This document shows positions 1 to 4,967 of a stretch of 6,055 nt of DNA, one piece after another. The first letter of the stretch is position 1. Every line of letters begins with the position of its first letter. The DNA is from an uncultured Lachnospiraceae bacterium (GTDB lineage: Bacteria; Bacillota; Clostridia; Lachnospirales; Lachnospiraceae). Under the pieces are notes generated by a model. The model did no database searches and was not told the DNA's origin. It was given only the letters and a program-made list of their open reading frames with translations. The DNA lies in contig CADBUD010000193.1 of the NCBI GenBank assembly GCA_902797785.1, positions 1-6,055 on the forward strand. Direction: 5' to 3'. The translations under genes were made by a program, and so were the position numbers.

Positions 1-1
1 A

Positions 2-94
2 ACATTCATCATCGTTTGTGCCGGGGCAAAGATTCTAAAAAAAATGGAGGAAAGCTGGGCGTTGCCCCGGCATAATCACAAGTATGGAACGTGA
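2..94 (+). CDS. possible 3' end of an upstream gene (partial)
   Basis: An open frame enters from the left edge and stops at a TGA at 92-94, overlapping the ATG at 84 of the next gene by 11 nt, a common operon arrangement. The visible tail contains a hydrophobic start (FIIVCAGA) and a basic end (ALPRHNHKYGT). Frame 1 is also open, to a TAA at 73-75, so the choice of frame is uncertain. With at most 30 codons visible, no family can be assigned. Confidence 0.3.
   Translation, partial: TFIIVCAGAKILKKMEESWALPRHNHKYGT
16..75. repeat. 14-bp inverted repeat just upstream of the first small gene
   Basis: Bases 16-29 pair with 62-75 around a 32-nt loop. Eleven consecutive pairs (tgccggggcaa against ttgccccggca) are perfect Watson-Crick, followed outward by one G-T and two A-T pairs. 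The loop contains an unused GGAGG at 46-50. There is no T-run after the right arm, so it is not a standard terminator. It could be an RNA hairpin affecting translation from ATG 84, a protein-binding site, or a coincidence within the end of the upstream gene. Confidence 0.5.
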
Positions 95-323
95 TAATTT
101 TTATACAAAAGAGATGCAAGAGGGGTGGATGGATATGATTCAGAAGCTAAATTCGCTGTCTTCTGCGATTATCTCCATAAAACATGGATTAGAACAGGAA
201 GAAGTCGAGGAACAAGCGTTATATTGTTTGGAAACTATTAGCAATTCAGTTCTGGGAATATGCCAATTTGCACAGGAATATTTGTTTCGTATAGAAAAAA
301 CAGAACACAATAACAACATATGA
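84..323 (+). CDS. small helical hypothetical protein
   Basis: Encodes 79 residues from ATG 84, mostly predicted alpha helix with an acidic middle (EQEEVEEQA). It has no signal peptide, membrane segment or recognisable motif, and I do not recognise the family. The start is uncertain. ATG 84 lacks a ribosome site but overlaps the end of a possible upstream gene and could be translationally coupled to it. An internal GAGGGG at 120-125 sits 9 nt before an in-frame ATG at 135, which would give a 62-residue product beginning MIQKLNSLSS. The stop at 321-323 is only 14 nt from the 3' end of the convergent Xre gene, and no terminator hairpin is visible in that gap. Compact all-helical proteins like this are common accessory genes in Firmicute integrative elements, but that is context and not an assignment. 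Confidence 0.55.
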   Translation: MERDNFYTKEMQEGWMDMIQKLNSLSSAIISIKHGLEQEEVEEQALYCLETISNSVLGICQFAQEYLFRIEKTEHNNNI

Positions 324-337
324 TGGTTTTGATTTCA

Positions 338-634
338 TTATTTACCTATTTCTTCAATAAGCTGAATCAGCGTGTTTAGAATAACCCGCTGTTTTTCGGT
401 GAAATTTGAAGTGTCTATCACCATTTGATTCTCATCTTTTCCGAGAAGAATATTAGGGGAACACCCATAAGCGGCACACAGTTTCATAAAAATCTTTAAA
501 CTGGGTGTTCGGTGTCCAGATTCATAATCTGCCAATATACTTTGAGAGATTCCAATCTGTTCACTGACCATGCGTCTGGACAGATTGCGGTTTTCTCGAA
601 GATTTCTTAATTTTTCTGGTAATCCTTCAATCAT
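338..634 (-). CDS. Xre-family helix-turn-helix transcriptional regulator
   Basis: A 98-residue DNA-binding regulator. Residues about 9-64 form a canonical HTH_3/Xre (Cro/C1-type) domain: LRNLRENRNLSRRMVSEQIG, then ISQSILADYESGHRTPS as recognition helix and following turn, then LMKLC-like helix and the typical ILLG end. The remaining 30 or so residues form a short helical tail (FTEKQRVILNTLIQLIEE) that probably dimerises. The frame is open 18 codons further upstream, but ATG 634 is preferred because an AGAGGAG ribosome site lies 7-8 nt before it on the minus strand. The gene is divergent from the cysteine-rich gene at 863. The shared 228-nt intergenic region holds a promoter and a palindrome, so a repressor of that gene, and perhaps of itself, is the simplest reading. 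It lacks a peptidase or ligand-binding domain, so the inducing signal cannot be guessed. Confidence 0.9.
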   Translation of the reverse strand: MIEGLPEKLRNLRENRNLSRRMVSEQIGISQSILADYESGHRTPSLKIFMKLCAAYGCSPNILLGKDENQMVIDTSNFTEKQRVILNTLIQLIEEIGK

Positions 635-737
635 AAAATATCTCCTCTCTGTTTTTGGTATAAAGGGAATCTGTAAAAATATGAACAATGATATGTTCTA
701 TTATTTCACAAATATTGTTGCTTATAGTAATAAAAGC

Positions 738-756
738 ATTGCGCTTAAAGCGAAAT
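738..756. promoter_or_regulatory. candidate operator palindrome between the divergent genes
   Basis: A 19-bp palindrome centred on base 747. The core cgctt-a-aagcg (742-752) is perfect, and 8 of 9 position pairs match overall. It overlaps the -35 and most of the spacer of the extended -10 promoter, so a bound protein would block RNA polymerase. Its size and symmetry suit a dimeric Xre repressor such as the one encoded at 338-634. I saw no second copy in the window. Confidence 0.45.
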
Positions 757-767
757 TGTGTTATAAT
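739..767 (+). promoter_or_regulatory. extended -10 promoter for the cysteine-rich gene
   Basis: A perfect TATAAT at 762-767 is preceded by TGT (759-761), giving an extended -10 box. A partial -35 (TTGCGC, 739-744) lies 17 bp upstream. An extended -10 can tolerate a weak -35. Transcription would begin near 774, leaving a leader of roughly 90 nt before ATG 863. Confidence 0.55.
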
Positions 768-862
768 CTACTAAAGCATTTATATAGTTAATATCTTTTT
801 GTATGCTTTGTGTAATAAAAAACATTATAGTCATTTGTTGCGAAAAGAAAGGAGAAATTGCT

Positions 863-1126
863 ATGAGATGTTGGGATTGTCATTATTGTTCACCTTCAGG
901 GGGACCGGGAGAATACAAATGTACTGCACATCATAAATTTGGGACATTTGATCCGGACTGTCCTGCCTGCTCGCATTTTGCTTCCGATGATGCAGAGGGA
1001 GACTGTGATATGTGTACATACTATGATAGCGGTCCATATGTTTGGAATACAAGCGGAAAATGTACAATCACAGGAAGAAAAGTAAATGGAAATTCGCCTT
1101 CATGTTCAAGATATGTACCAGATTGA
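863..1126 (+). CDS. small cysteine-rich protein, duplicated probable metal-binding module
   Basis: An 87-residue protein starting at ATG 863, chosen because AAAGGAG (848-854) lies 8 nt before it; the frame is open from 803 but without a ribosome site. It has ten cysteines (3, 6, 9, 20, 33, 36, 48, 51, 67, 81) and reads as two tandem units. Unit one is CWDC..C, a lone C after a glycine-rich loop, then DCPACSHF. Unit two is CDMCTYY, GKC, then SCSRYVPD. Each unit follows the plan C-x2-C-x-aromatic, a middle C, and a final C-x2-(F/Y), as in small clostridial and archaeal proteins expected to hold zinc or an iron-sulfur cluster; metal binding here is inferred. There is no signal peptide, so it is presumably cytosolic. 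It is probably expressed from the extended -10 promoter under control of the divergent Xre gene. A structural or redox role is possible, but none is demonstrated. Confidence 0.8.
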   Translation: MRCWDCHYCSPSGGPGEYKCTAHHKFGTFDPDCPACSHFASDDAEGDCDMCTYYDSGPYVWNTSGKCTITGRKVNGNSPSCSRYVPD

Positions 1127-1159
1127 TTGGAATTTTAAGAAACACGAATTAAATATTAG

Positions 1160-1199
1160 AAAATCTTGGGAACGAAGCGTTTTTTCGGTGAGATTTTTT
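1160..1199 (+). terminator. weak intrinsic terminator after the cysteine-rich gene
   Basis: aaaatct (1160-1166) pairs with agatttt (1191-1197), with two further G-T pairs, and cgaa (1173-1176) pairs with ttcg (1184-1187) above an asymmetric bulge. The right arm runs into a six-T stretch (1194-1199). The stem is AT-rich and interrupted, so efficiency may be low. It begins 33 nt after the stop codon. Confidence 0.4.
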
Positions 1200-1233
1200 A
1201 CATTCTTGCGGACAACTCTTGGAGATAGATGAT

Positions 1234-1279
1234 TTATACACATTAACAAAAAGGCAAGCCATTTCGTTAATGTGTATAA
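1234..1279. repeat. perfect 14-bp inverted repeat carrying two DnaA-box matches
   Basis: ttatacacattaac (1234-1247) is repeated exactly in inverted form as gttaatgtgtataa (1266-1279) around an 18-nt spacer. The outer nine bases of each arm, TTATACACA, fit the DnaA-box consensus TTATNCACA on opposite strands. The right arm also gives a TATAAT at 1275-1280, without a good -35. No T-run follows, so it is not a terminator. It may be a protein-binding site, a small origin-like or DnaA-titrating element, or the end of a lost mobile element. Confidence 0.6.
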
Positions 1280-1312
1280 TCGAAATTTCCATAAGAAAAC
1301 AGTCGTTTTTTC

Positions 1313-1342
1313 AAGGGGGATGCTTTGATGGCATCTCCTTTT
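1313..1342 (+). terminator. intrinsic terminator hairpin before the three-gene operon
   Basis: aaggggatgc (1314-1323) pairs with gcatctcctt (1331-1340), including two G-T pairs, around a 7-nt loop, and the right arm merges into a TTTT tract (1339-1342). This is a fair rho-independent terminator for transcription coming from the left. It would insulate the operon starting at 1411, or attenuate read-through into it. Confidence 0.6.
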
Positions 1343-1358
1343 AATATATCTGCTTAAA

Positions 1359-1381
1359 GATAGAAATGATTTGATTCTATC
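1359..1381. promoter_or_regulatory. short inverted repeat upstream of the three-gene operon
   Basis: gatagaa (1359-1365) and ttctatc (1375-1381) form a perfect 7-bp inverted repeat with a 9-nt spacer, ending about 30 nt before the start codon. A possible -35 (TTGATT, 1371-1376) lies inside it, but I find no convincing -10 at the right distance, so an operator role is only a suggestion. Confidence 0.25.
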
Positions 1382-1410
1382 AAAATATTTTGTGATATGA
1401 GGTGATGCAA

Positions 1411-2160
1411 ATGGGCTTATTTAGTGATGCAAAGAAAAACTATGATAGAAGACGCGATATAGCAGAATATAATTATAGGGCAAGAGAATATATAAGCGAT
1501 GGTCAGCGGATTTATCAGGAAGCTTATGGGAAATTACAGGATGCATGTTGGCGGACGGGAAAAAAAGTAAATGAATATCAGAACTATAAGAGAAATGTAT
1601 TGAATGAAATAAATCGGACTTTAAAAGAAATTGATTCATCCCATGAAGATTATAAGCTTTCTTCCCAAATTGATTTTGTAAATCTTGATACTTGTGCAGT
1701 AAAACAAGAAGAAAAGCTTGGAATTATAGATGAAATGTTAGCAACATGGGTACAGCCATCTGTAACAGATTTTTTTAGTGATAGTACTATGGAATATTAT
1801 GAAGCTAAAGCAAATATGCAGTCTGCAAGAAGTTATAAAGATAGAATGAAATATAAACGTGATGAGTTGAGAAATGTCAGAGATGCTGTTCTTGATATTC
1901 CAGGGTTTTTAGATGATGAGAAAAGGCAAATTGAGGAGTTGATGGAAAAGTTCCGAAAAACAGCAAAAAATATTGAGCAAAGCAATGTACAGGAACGTAT
2001 GGATGCACTATGCCAAATTGCCAAGTTGATTGCAGATTCTATGACAACACAGTTTATAAATAACAACTATCAGGTAACAGAACAGTATAAAACAATTAGT
2101 AGTAGATTTACAACAATAAATAATTCCCTTGCAAGTGCAGCTTGGCTGATAGGTGGTTGA
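1411..2160 (+). CDS. hypothetical helical protein, first gene of a three-gene operon
   Basis: A 249-residue protein I do not recognise. The start is ATG 1411, with GAGGTGAT (1399-1406) as the ribosome site; the in-frame GTG 1402 and ATG 1405 lie inside that site and are rejected. Apart from the N-terminal MGLFSDAKKNY, the chain is almost entirely charged amphipathic helix. Likely coiled-coil stretches are at about residues 10-85, 125-165 and 170-205, where lysine, arginine and glutamate alternate with hydrophobic positions. A break near 115-122 contains WVQPSV. The C-terminus turns uncharged and small-residue rich (SLASAAWLIGG), unlike the rest. There is no signal peptide, transmembrane helix or enzyme motif. 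The stop is 1 nt from the next start, so it is co-translated with the following two genes. The shape suggests a structural, scaffold or multimerising protein, but that is inference only. Confidence 0.8.
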   Translation: MGLFSDAKKNYDRRRDIAEYNYRAREYISDGQRIYQEAYGKLQDACWRTGKKVNEYQNYKRNVLNEINRTLKEIDSSHEDYKLSSQIDFVNLDTCAVKQEEKLGIIDEMLATWVQPSVTDFFSDSTMEYYEAKANMQSARSYKDRMKYKRDELRNVRDAVLDIPGFLDDEKRQIEELMEKFRKTAKNIEQSNVQERMDALCQIAKLIADSMTTQFINNNYQVTEQYKTISSRFTTINNSLASAAWLIGG

Positions 2161-2161
2161 A

Positions 2162-2506
2162 ATGGATTATCTCTCAATGGTTTCTGAAGTATGTGACAGT
2201 GGGGAACGGTATATTTCGAGTGCTCAAAATTTTATTCAAGCCGAAATATACTGTGCAAAATGTGAAATTTATTGTAGGTATTTACAGAATAATAGAGAAA
2301 AAGCAATGGTATACCGTGAACATTTTAAGGAATATAATGATAGAGTTTTTAAATTGGCAGTGAAAATTCTTGATAGTGCGATCGATAATGCAGATTCCAA
2401 GTTGGCGGAAGCAGCTTTAAAAACGATTGAAACAATGAAAAACACATATCCCGATTTTTATAAGTCATATTACTTACAGTTATTTGGAAGGATGGATGAT
2501 GTTTGA
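2162..2506 (+). CDS. hypothetical helical protein, second gene of the operon
   Basis: A 114-residue all-helical protein of unknown family. ATG 2162 follows the previous stop (2158-2160) by one base and has AGGTGG (2151-2156) five bases upstream; an in-frame GTG at 2153 lacks its own ribosome site. The N-terminal half has cysteines (residues 9, 29, 32, 36) in SEVCDSGERYISSAQ and YCAKCEIYCRY. The second half is a long amphipathic helix region (ILDSAIDNADSKLAEAALKT) ending in an aromatic segment (TYPDFYKSYYLQLFGR). The alternating charged and aliphatic pattern there resembles the C-terminal half of the third protein, which also has an ILDS motif, so the two may be distantly related or may pack together. 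It is cytosolic by appearance. The last base of its stop codon is the first base of the next start, which implies coupled translation and a fixed ratio of products. Confidence 0.8.
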   Translation: MDYLSMVSEVCDSGERYISSAQNFIQAEIYCAKCEIYCRYLQNNREKAMVYREHFKEYNDRVFKLAVKILDSAIDNADSKLAEAALKTIETMKNTYPDFYKSYYLQLFGRMDDV

Positions 2507-3039
2507 TGAAAAATGAAATTGTTGATGTGGATTATACTGAGGTTTATGATAATGACCAAGGGAATCAATCTGATATTATTATAAATACAAGTCCTGAAGC
2601 TGCCATTGCTCATGAATTTGCCTCGGTAATCAAGGGATTTTCGAATGATATAAAAGAATACAAGATTGCGAAGGAACAGGAGCTGACAAAAAGAGCTGAA
2701 ATAAAGGCGAATATGAAGATTGCTATTGCCCAGATTGATGCAAAAAAAGAAATGGTAATAAAATATCTTGAAAATCAGCATGAAAGAGATATGGCATACA
2801 TTTCCACATATAACAAAATGATTCTTGATTCTTTAGATGGTTATATAAATTCCATTAACATTGCATTAGAATGTGCCAGAGAAGAAAATGATTTTTCTGA
2901 TGTTATAATGTTATTGGATAAATTAAATGAATTTACAGAAATGCGTTCTAAATATTATTTGGAGATAATAGATAAGAACAGTGATACAGGGATATCTGGC
3001 TTGTTAGGAAAAGGATCTTCTAGTGGATATTTAATGTAA
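2506..3039 (+). CDS. hypothetical helical protein with acidic head and glycine-serine tail, third gene of the operon
   Basis: A 177-residue protein of unknown family. ATG 2506 overlaps the preceding TGA by one base (TGATG) and has a GGAAGGATGG ribosome-site region upstream; a TTG at 2503 is in frame but less likely. Residues 1-30 are acidic and probably disordered (DVDYTEVYDNDQ). Residues about 32-100 form a long lysine- and glutamate-rich helix, probably coiled coil (KEQELTKRAEIKANMKIAIA). Residues about 100-158 form further amphipathic helices (MILDSLDGYINSINIALECA). The end is flexible and glycine-serine rich (GLLGKGSSSGYLM). No catalytic motif, signal peptide or membrane helix is visible. 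Head, helical core and flexible tail suit an adaptor or filament-forming protein, but no function can be claimed. It ends the operon; no clear terminator follows before the composition changes near 3062. Confidence 0.8.
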   Translation: MKNEIVDVDYTEVYDNDQGNQSDIIINTSPEAAIAHEFASVIKGFSNDIKEYKIAKEQELTKRAEIKANMKIAIAQIDAKKEMVIKYLENQHERDMAYISTYNKMILDSLDGYINSINIALECAREENDFSDVIMLLDKLNEFTEMRSKYYLEIIDKNSDTGISGLLGKGSSSGYLM

Positions 3040-3062
3040 CATCTAAAAAGGATAATATTATA

Positions 3063-3134
3063 ACCCTGTGCAGCTTGGGGTAATCCCAACCTAGGAACAT
3101 AAGGGACGTACAGCAATTCCCCATGCTTAAGGGT
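3063..3134 (+). other. apparently structured leader region upstream of the DUF932 gene
   Basis: Several short helices nest in one another: ACCCT (3063-3067) with AGGGT (3130-3134), GCA (3070-3072) with TGC (3124-3126), GGGG (3077-3080) with CCCC (3119-3122), and TCCC (3084-3087) with GGGA (3103-3106). A local alternative is TTGGG (3075-3079) with CCCAA (3085-3089). The competing pairings could mean a regulatory leader RNA. They could equally be a chance fold, or a decayed element edge where the sequence becomes G+C-rich. It matches no riboswitch class I recognise. Bases 3040-3246 contain no convincing gene. Confidence 0.3.
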
Positions 3135-3246
3135 CTCGATTTTCAGGCATATATTATAGCGGTATGACAGGTCAGGAAAGAACGAGCTTAGCTATGTCGT
3201 CTATGGCAAGTCTGAAAATAAAAAAAGAATGAAGGAGGAACAAACT

Positions 3247-4176
3247 ATGGCAGCACAGGTGGAAAGCATGTTTTACGTAAGGGAGAAGCCGTGGCACGGG
3301 CTTGGGACGATGGTGGCGGACGCACCGGATTCGGCGGGCACCCTCGTTGCTGCAGGGTTGGACTGGAACGTCGTACAGCAGGACGTGTTCACGGAGAAGG
3401 GATTCATTATCCATGGCTATAAGGTGAACGTGAGGGACAGGGACCTTGAGACGCTCGGGATCGTGTCCGACCGCTACAAGGTAATACAGAACAAGGAAGC
3501 ATTCCGGTTCACGGACGAACTGCTGTCTGAGGGAGTGAGGTACGAAACCGCAGGCTCCCTTCAGGGTGGAAGAAAAGTATGGTTCCTGGCAAGGATGCCC
3601 GAGAAATATGAAATCCTCGGGGACGAGGTCGAGCCGTTCTTCCTGCTGATGAACTCCCATGACGGGAGCAGCGGACTGACGGCGGCAATGACCCCTGTAA
3701 GGGTGGTGTGCAACAACACGCTCAACTTCGCCTTAAAGACTGCGAAGCGCACATGGACAGGCAGGCATACCGCCAACATCCTAAGCCGCATGACGGAAGC
3801 ACAGGAAACGCTCCTGCGTGTAAGGGAATACATGTCGGCGCTGGACATGGAAGCGGAAAAGCTCCACGGCATCCGCCTTTCAGGGAAAAGGGTCATCGAC
3901 ATGATGGACAGCTTCTTCCCGGTCACGGGGGACATGGCGGACATACAGAAGAACAACGAAAGGCAGCTTGAAGACTTGAAGAAACGGTATTTTGATGCGC
4001 CCGATTTAAAGGACATGAAGCATACTGGATACCGCTTTCTAAATGCGGTTTCGGATTTTGCCACCCATGCCGAGCCAATCCGCAGGACGAAGAATTATCA
4101 GGAGAACCTTTTCCTGAAAACCGCAGGCGGACATGCAATGATTGACAGGGCATATAAGATGGTGATGGCGGCATGA
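3247..4176 (+). CDS. DUF932 (phage/plasmid-like, TIGR03299-type) protein
   Basis: A 309-residue protein of the DUF932 family, found in phages, plasmids and conjugative elements and often near recombination genes; its biochemical role is not established. The N-terminal signature is MFYVREKPWHGLG (residues 9-21), the usual opening of this family. It is followed by the SDRYKVIQN segment, the core GRKVWFLARMP, and MTPVRVVCNNTLNFAL at about 150-167. The length is typical and the frame is intact. ATG 3247 is chosen because AAGGAGG (3232-3238) sits 8 nt upstream; ATG 3229 overlaps that site. Codon use is markedly G+C-rich compared with the operon to its left, which indicates a separate origin. A strong terminator follows at 4207. 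The next gene is a broken YqaJ nuclease, so this is probably the surviving half of a recombination and replication accessory module. Confidence 0.92.
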   Translation: MAAQVESMFYVREKPWHGLGTMVADAPDSAGTLVAAGLDWNVVQQDVFTEKGFIIHGYKVNVRDRDLETLGIVSDRYKVIQNKEAFRFTDELLSEGVRYETAGSLQGGRKVWFLARMPEKYEILGDEVEPFFLLMNSHDGSSGLTAAMTPVRVVCNNTLNFALKTAKRTWTGRHTANILSRMTEAQETLLRVREYMSALDMEAEKLHGIRLSGKRVIDMMDSFFPVTGDMADIQKNNERQLEDLKKRYFDAPDLKDMKHTGYRFLNAVSDFATHAEPIRRTKNYQENLFLKTAGGHAMIDRAYKMVMAA

Positions 4177-4206
4177 AACAGAAAAGGAATATAGAAAACA
4201 AAACAT

Positions 4207-4242
4207 ATCCCCTGCAGGGTCTTCCTGCGGGGGATTCTTTTT
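4207..4242 (+). terminator. strong rho-independent terminator after the DUF932 gene
   Basis: A 12-bp stem (4207-4218 with 4224-4235, one G-T pair) encloses a 5-nt loop (GTCTT). It is G+C-rich at its core (CCCC with GGGG, GCAGG with CCTGC) and is followed by TCTTTTT. It starts 31 nt past the DUF932 stop. The downstream YqaJ gene would therefore need its own promoter or read-through. Confidence 0.85.
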
Positions 4243-4343
4243 GCCGTGCAGAAAACAGGGAGCGAAGTCTTAACATGGACAGTCGGGACAGACTTTCCGT
4301 AAAGTGACATAAAAATCAAAAAACAAGAAAGGTCGTGGAAATC

Positions 4344-4967
4344 ATGAAAGTATTGGTAAAGACAGCAAAAATGGAAAAAGAAGAATGGCTGAAGTAGAGG
4401 ACGAAGGGAATCGGCGGCTCGGACGCTTCCGTGATCGCTGGAATCAATCCGTGGCGCTCCATTTACGAGCTCTGGCAGGAAAAGACGGGAGCGTGCATCC
4501 CTCAGGAGGCTGGAAACGAGTTCACGCATTTTGGAAGCATCCTTGAATCCGTCGTAAAAGAGGAGTTCACAAGGAGGACGGGGCTGAAGGTCAGGGCGAA
4601 GAACGCCATCCTGCAGAGCGACGACTACCCGTTCATGCTGGCGGACCTTGACGGAACCATCAATGAGGATGGCGAGCACGTGATATTTGAAGCAAAGACG
4701 GCTTCCGCATATAAAAAGAACGAATGGGAATATGGCGTTCCTGAAGAATATGTTTTCCAGCTCCAGCATTACATGGCGGTGACAGGGATGCGAAAGGCAT
4801 ATATTGCGGCGCTCATAGGCGGGAACAGCTTCATCTTCCATGAAGTCCGTAGGGACCAGAAAATGATAGACGACATCATCCGCATGGAATCCGACTTCTG
4901 GAACGGCAACGTCCTCTATATTCAATATTATTATTGCGGAAAAAAGTATACTTTTTTCCGCAGGTGA
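4344..4967 (+). pseudogene. YqaJ-type recombination nuclease, amber-interrupted and C-terminally truncated
   Basis: YqaJ proteins are lambda-exonuclease-like nucleases of the PD-(D/E)xK fold that process DNA ends for phage or element recombination, usually with a RecT-type annealase. From ATG 4344 the frame runs 17 codons (ending EEWLK) to TAG at 4395-4397, then continues in the same frame with RTKGIGGSDASVIAG, the family's N-terminal signature. Reading through, the likely catalytic set is intact: E68 in GSILES, D103 in MLADLDG, and E116 and K118 in FEAKTA, then QLQHYMAVTG. Family similarity ends near FWNGNVL (about 4916); the last 16 residues are tyrosine-rich and unrelated, and the stop lies against the palindrome at 4935-4962. 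Functional relatives are longer, roughly 300 residues. TAG is one base from TAC or TAT, so a Tyr codon before RTKGIGG is likely ancestral. An internal GTG at 4431 has no ribosome site and would omit the GIGGSD motif. A suppressed stop is possible but less likely, given the second lesion. Confidence 0.85.
4935..4962. repeat. perfect 28-bp palindrome
   Basis: The 14-base half-site tgcggaaaaaagta (4935-4948) is followed directly by its exact reverse complement. The left half recurs as a direct copy at 5051. It overlaps the last codons of the truncated YqaJ frame. As RNA the left half plus loop could fold, but there is no T-run after the right arm. Confidence 0.9.

Noticed and set aside
570..791. 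Plus-strand 73-codon open frame
   Set aside because: It runs antisense through the 5' half of the Xre gene and across the intergenic promoter, lacks a ribosome site and has no protein-like pattern.
3063..3246. tRNA, group II intron end or known riboswitch
   Set aside because: No T-arm or anticodon-arm pattern, no domain V-like sequence and no recognisable riboswitch core.
3561..4064. Minus-strand 167-codon frame (and the 3172-3660 frame)
   Set aside because: Shadows of the intact DUF932 gene, with no ribosome site and no family resemblance.
4935..4962. 28-bp palindrome as a dif/Xer recombination site
   Set aside because: The length fits, but dif sites are not perfect palindromes, and the arms do not resemble Firmicute dif sequences I know.
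4431..4967. Functional short YqaJ starting at GTG 4431
   Set aside because: It has no ribosome site, would lose the GIGGSD motif, and still ends in an unrelated tail.
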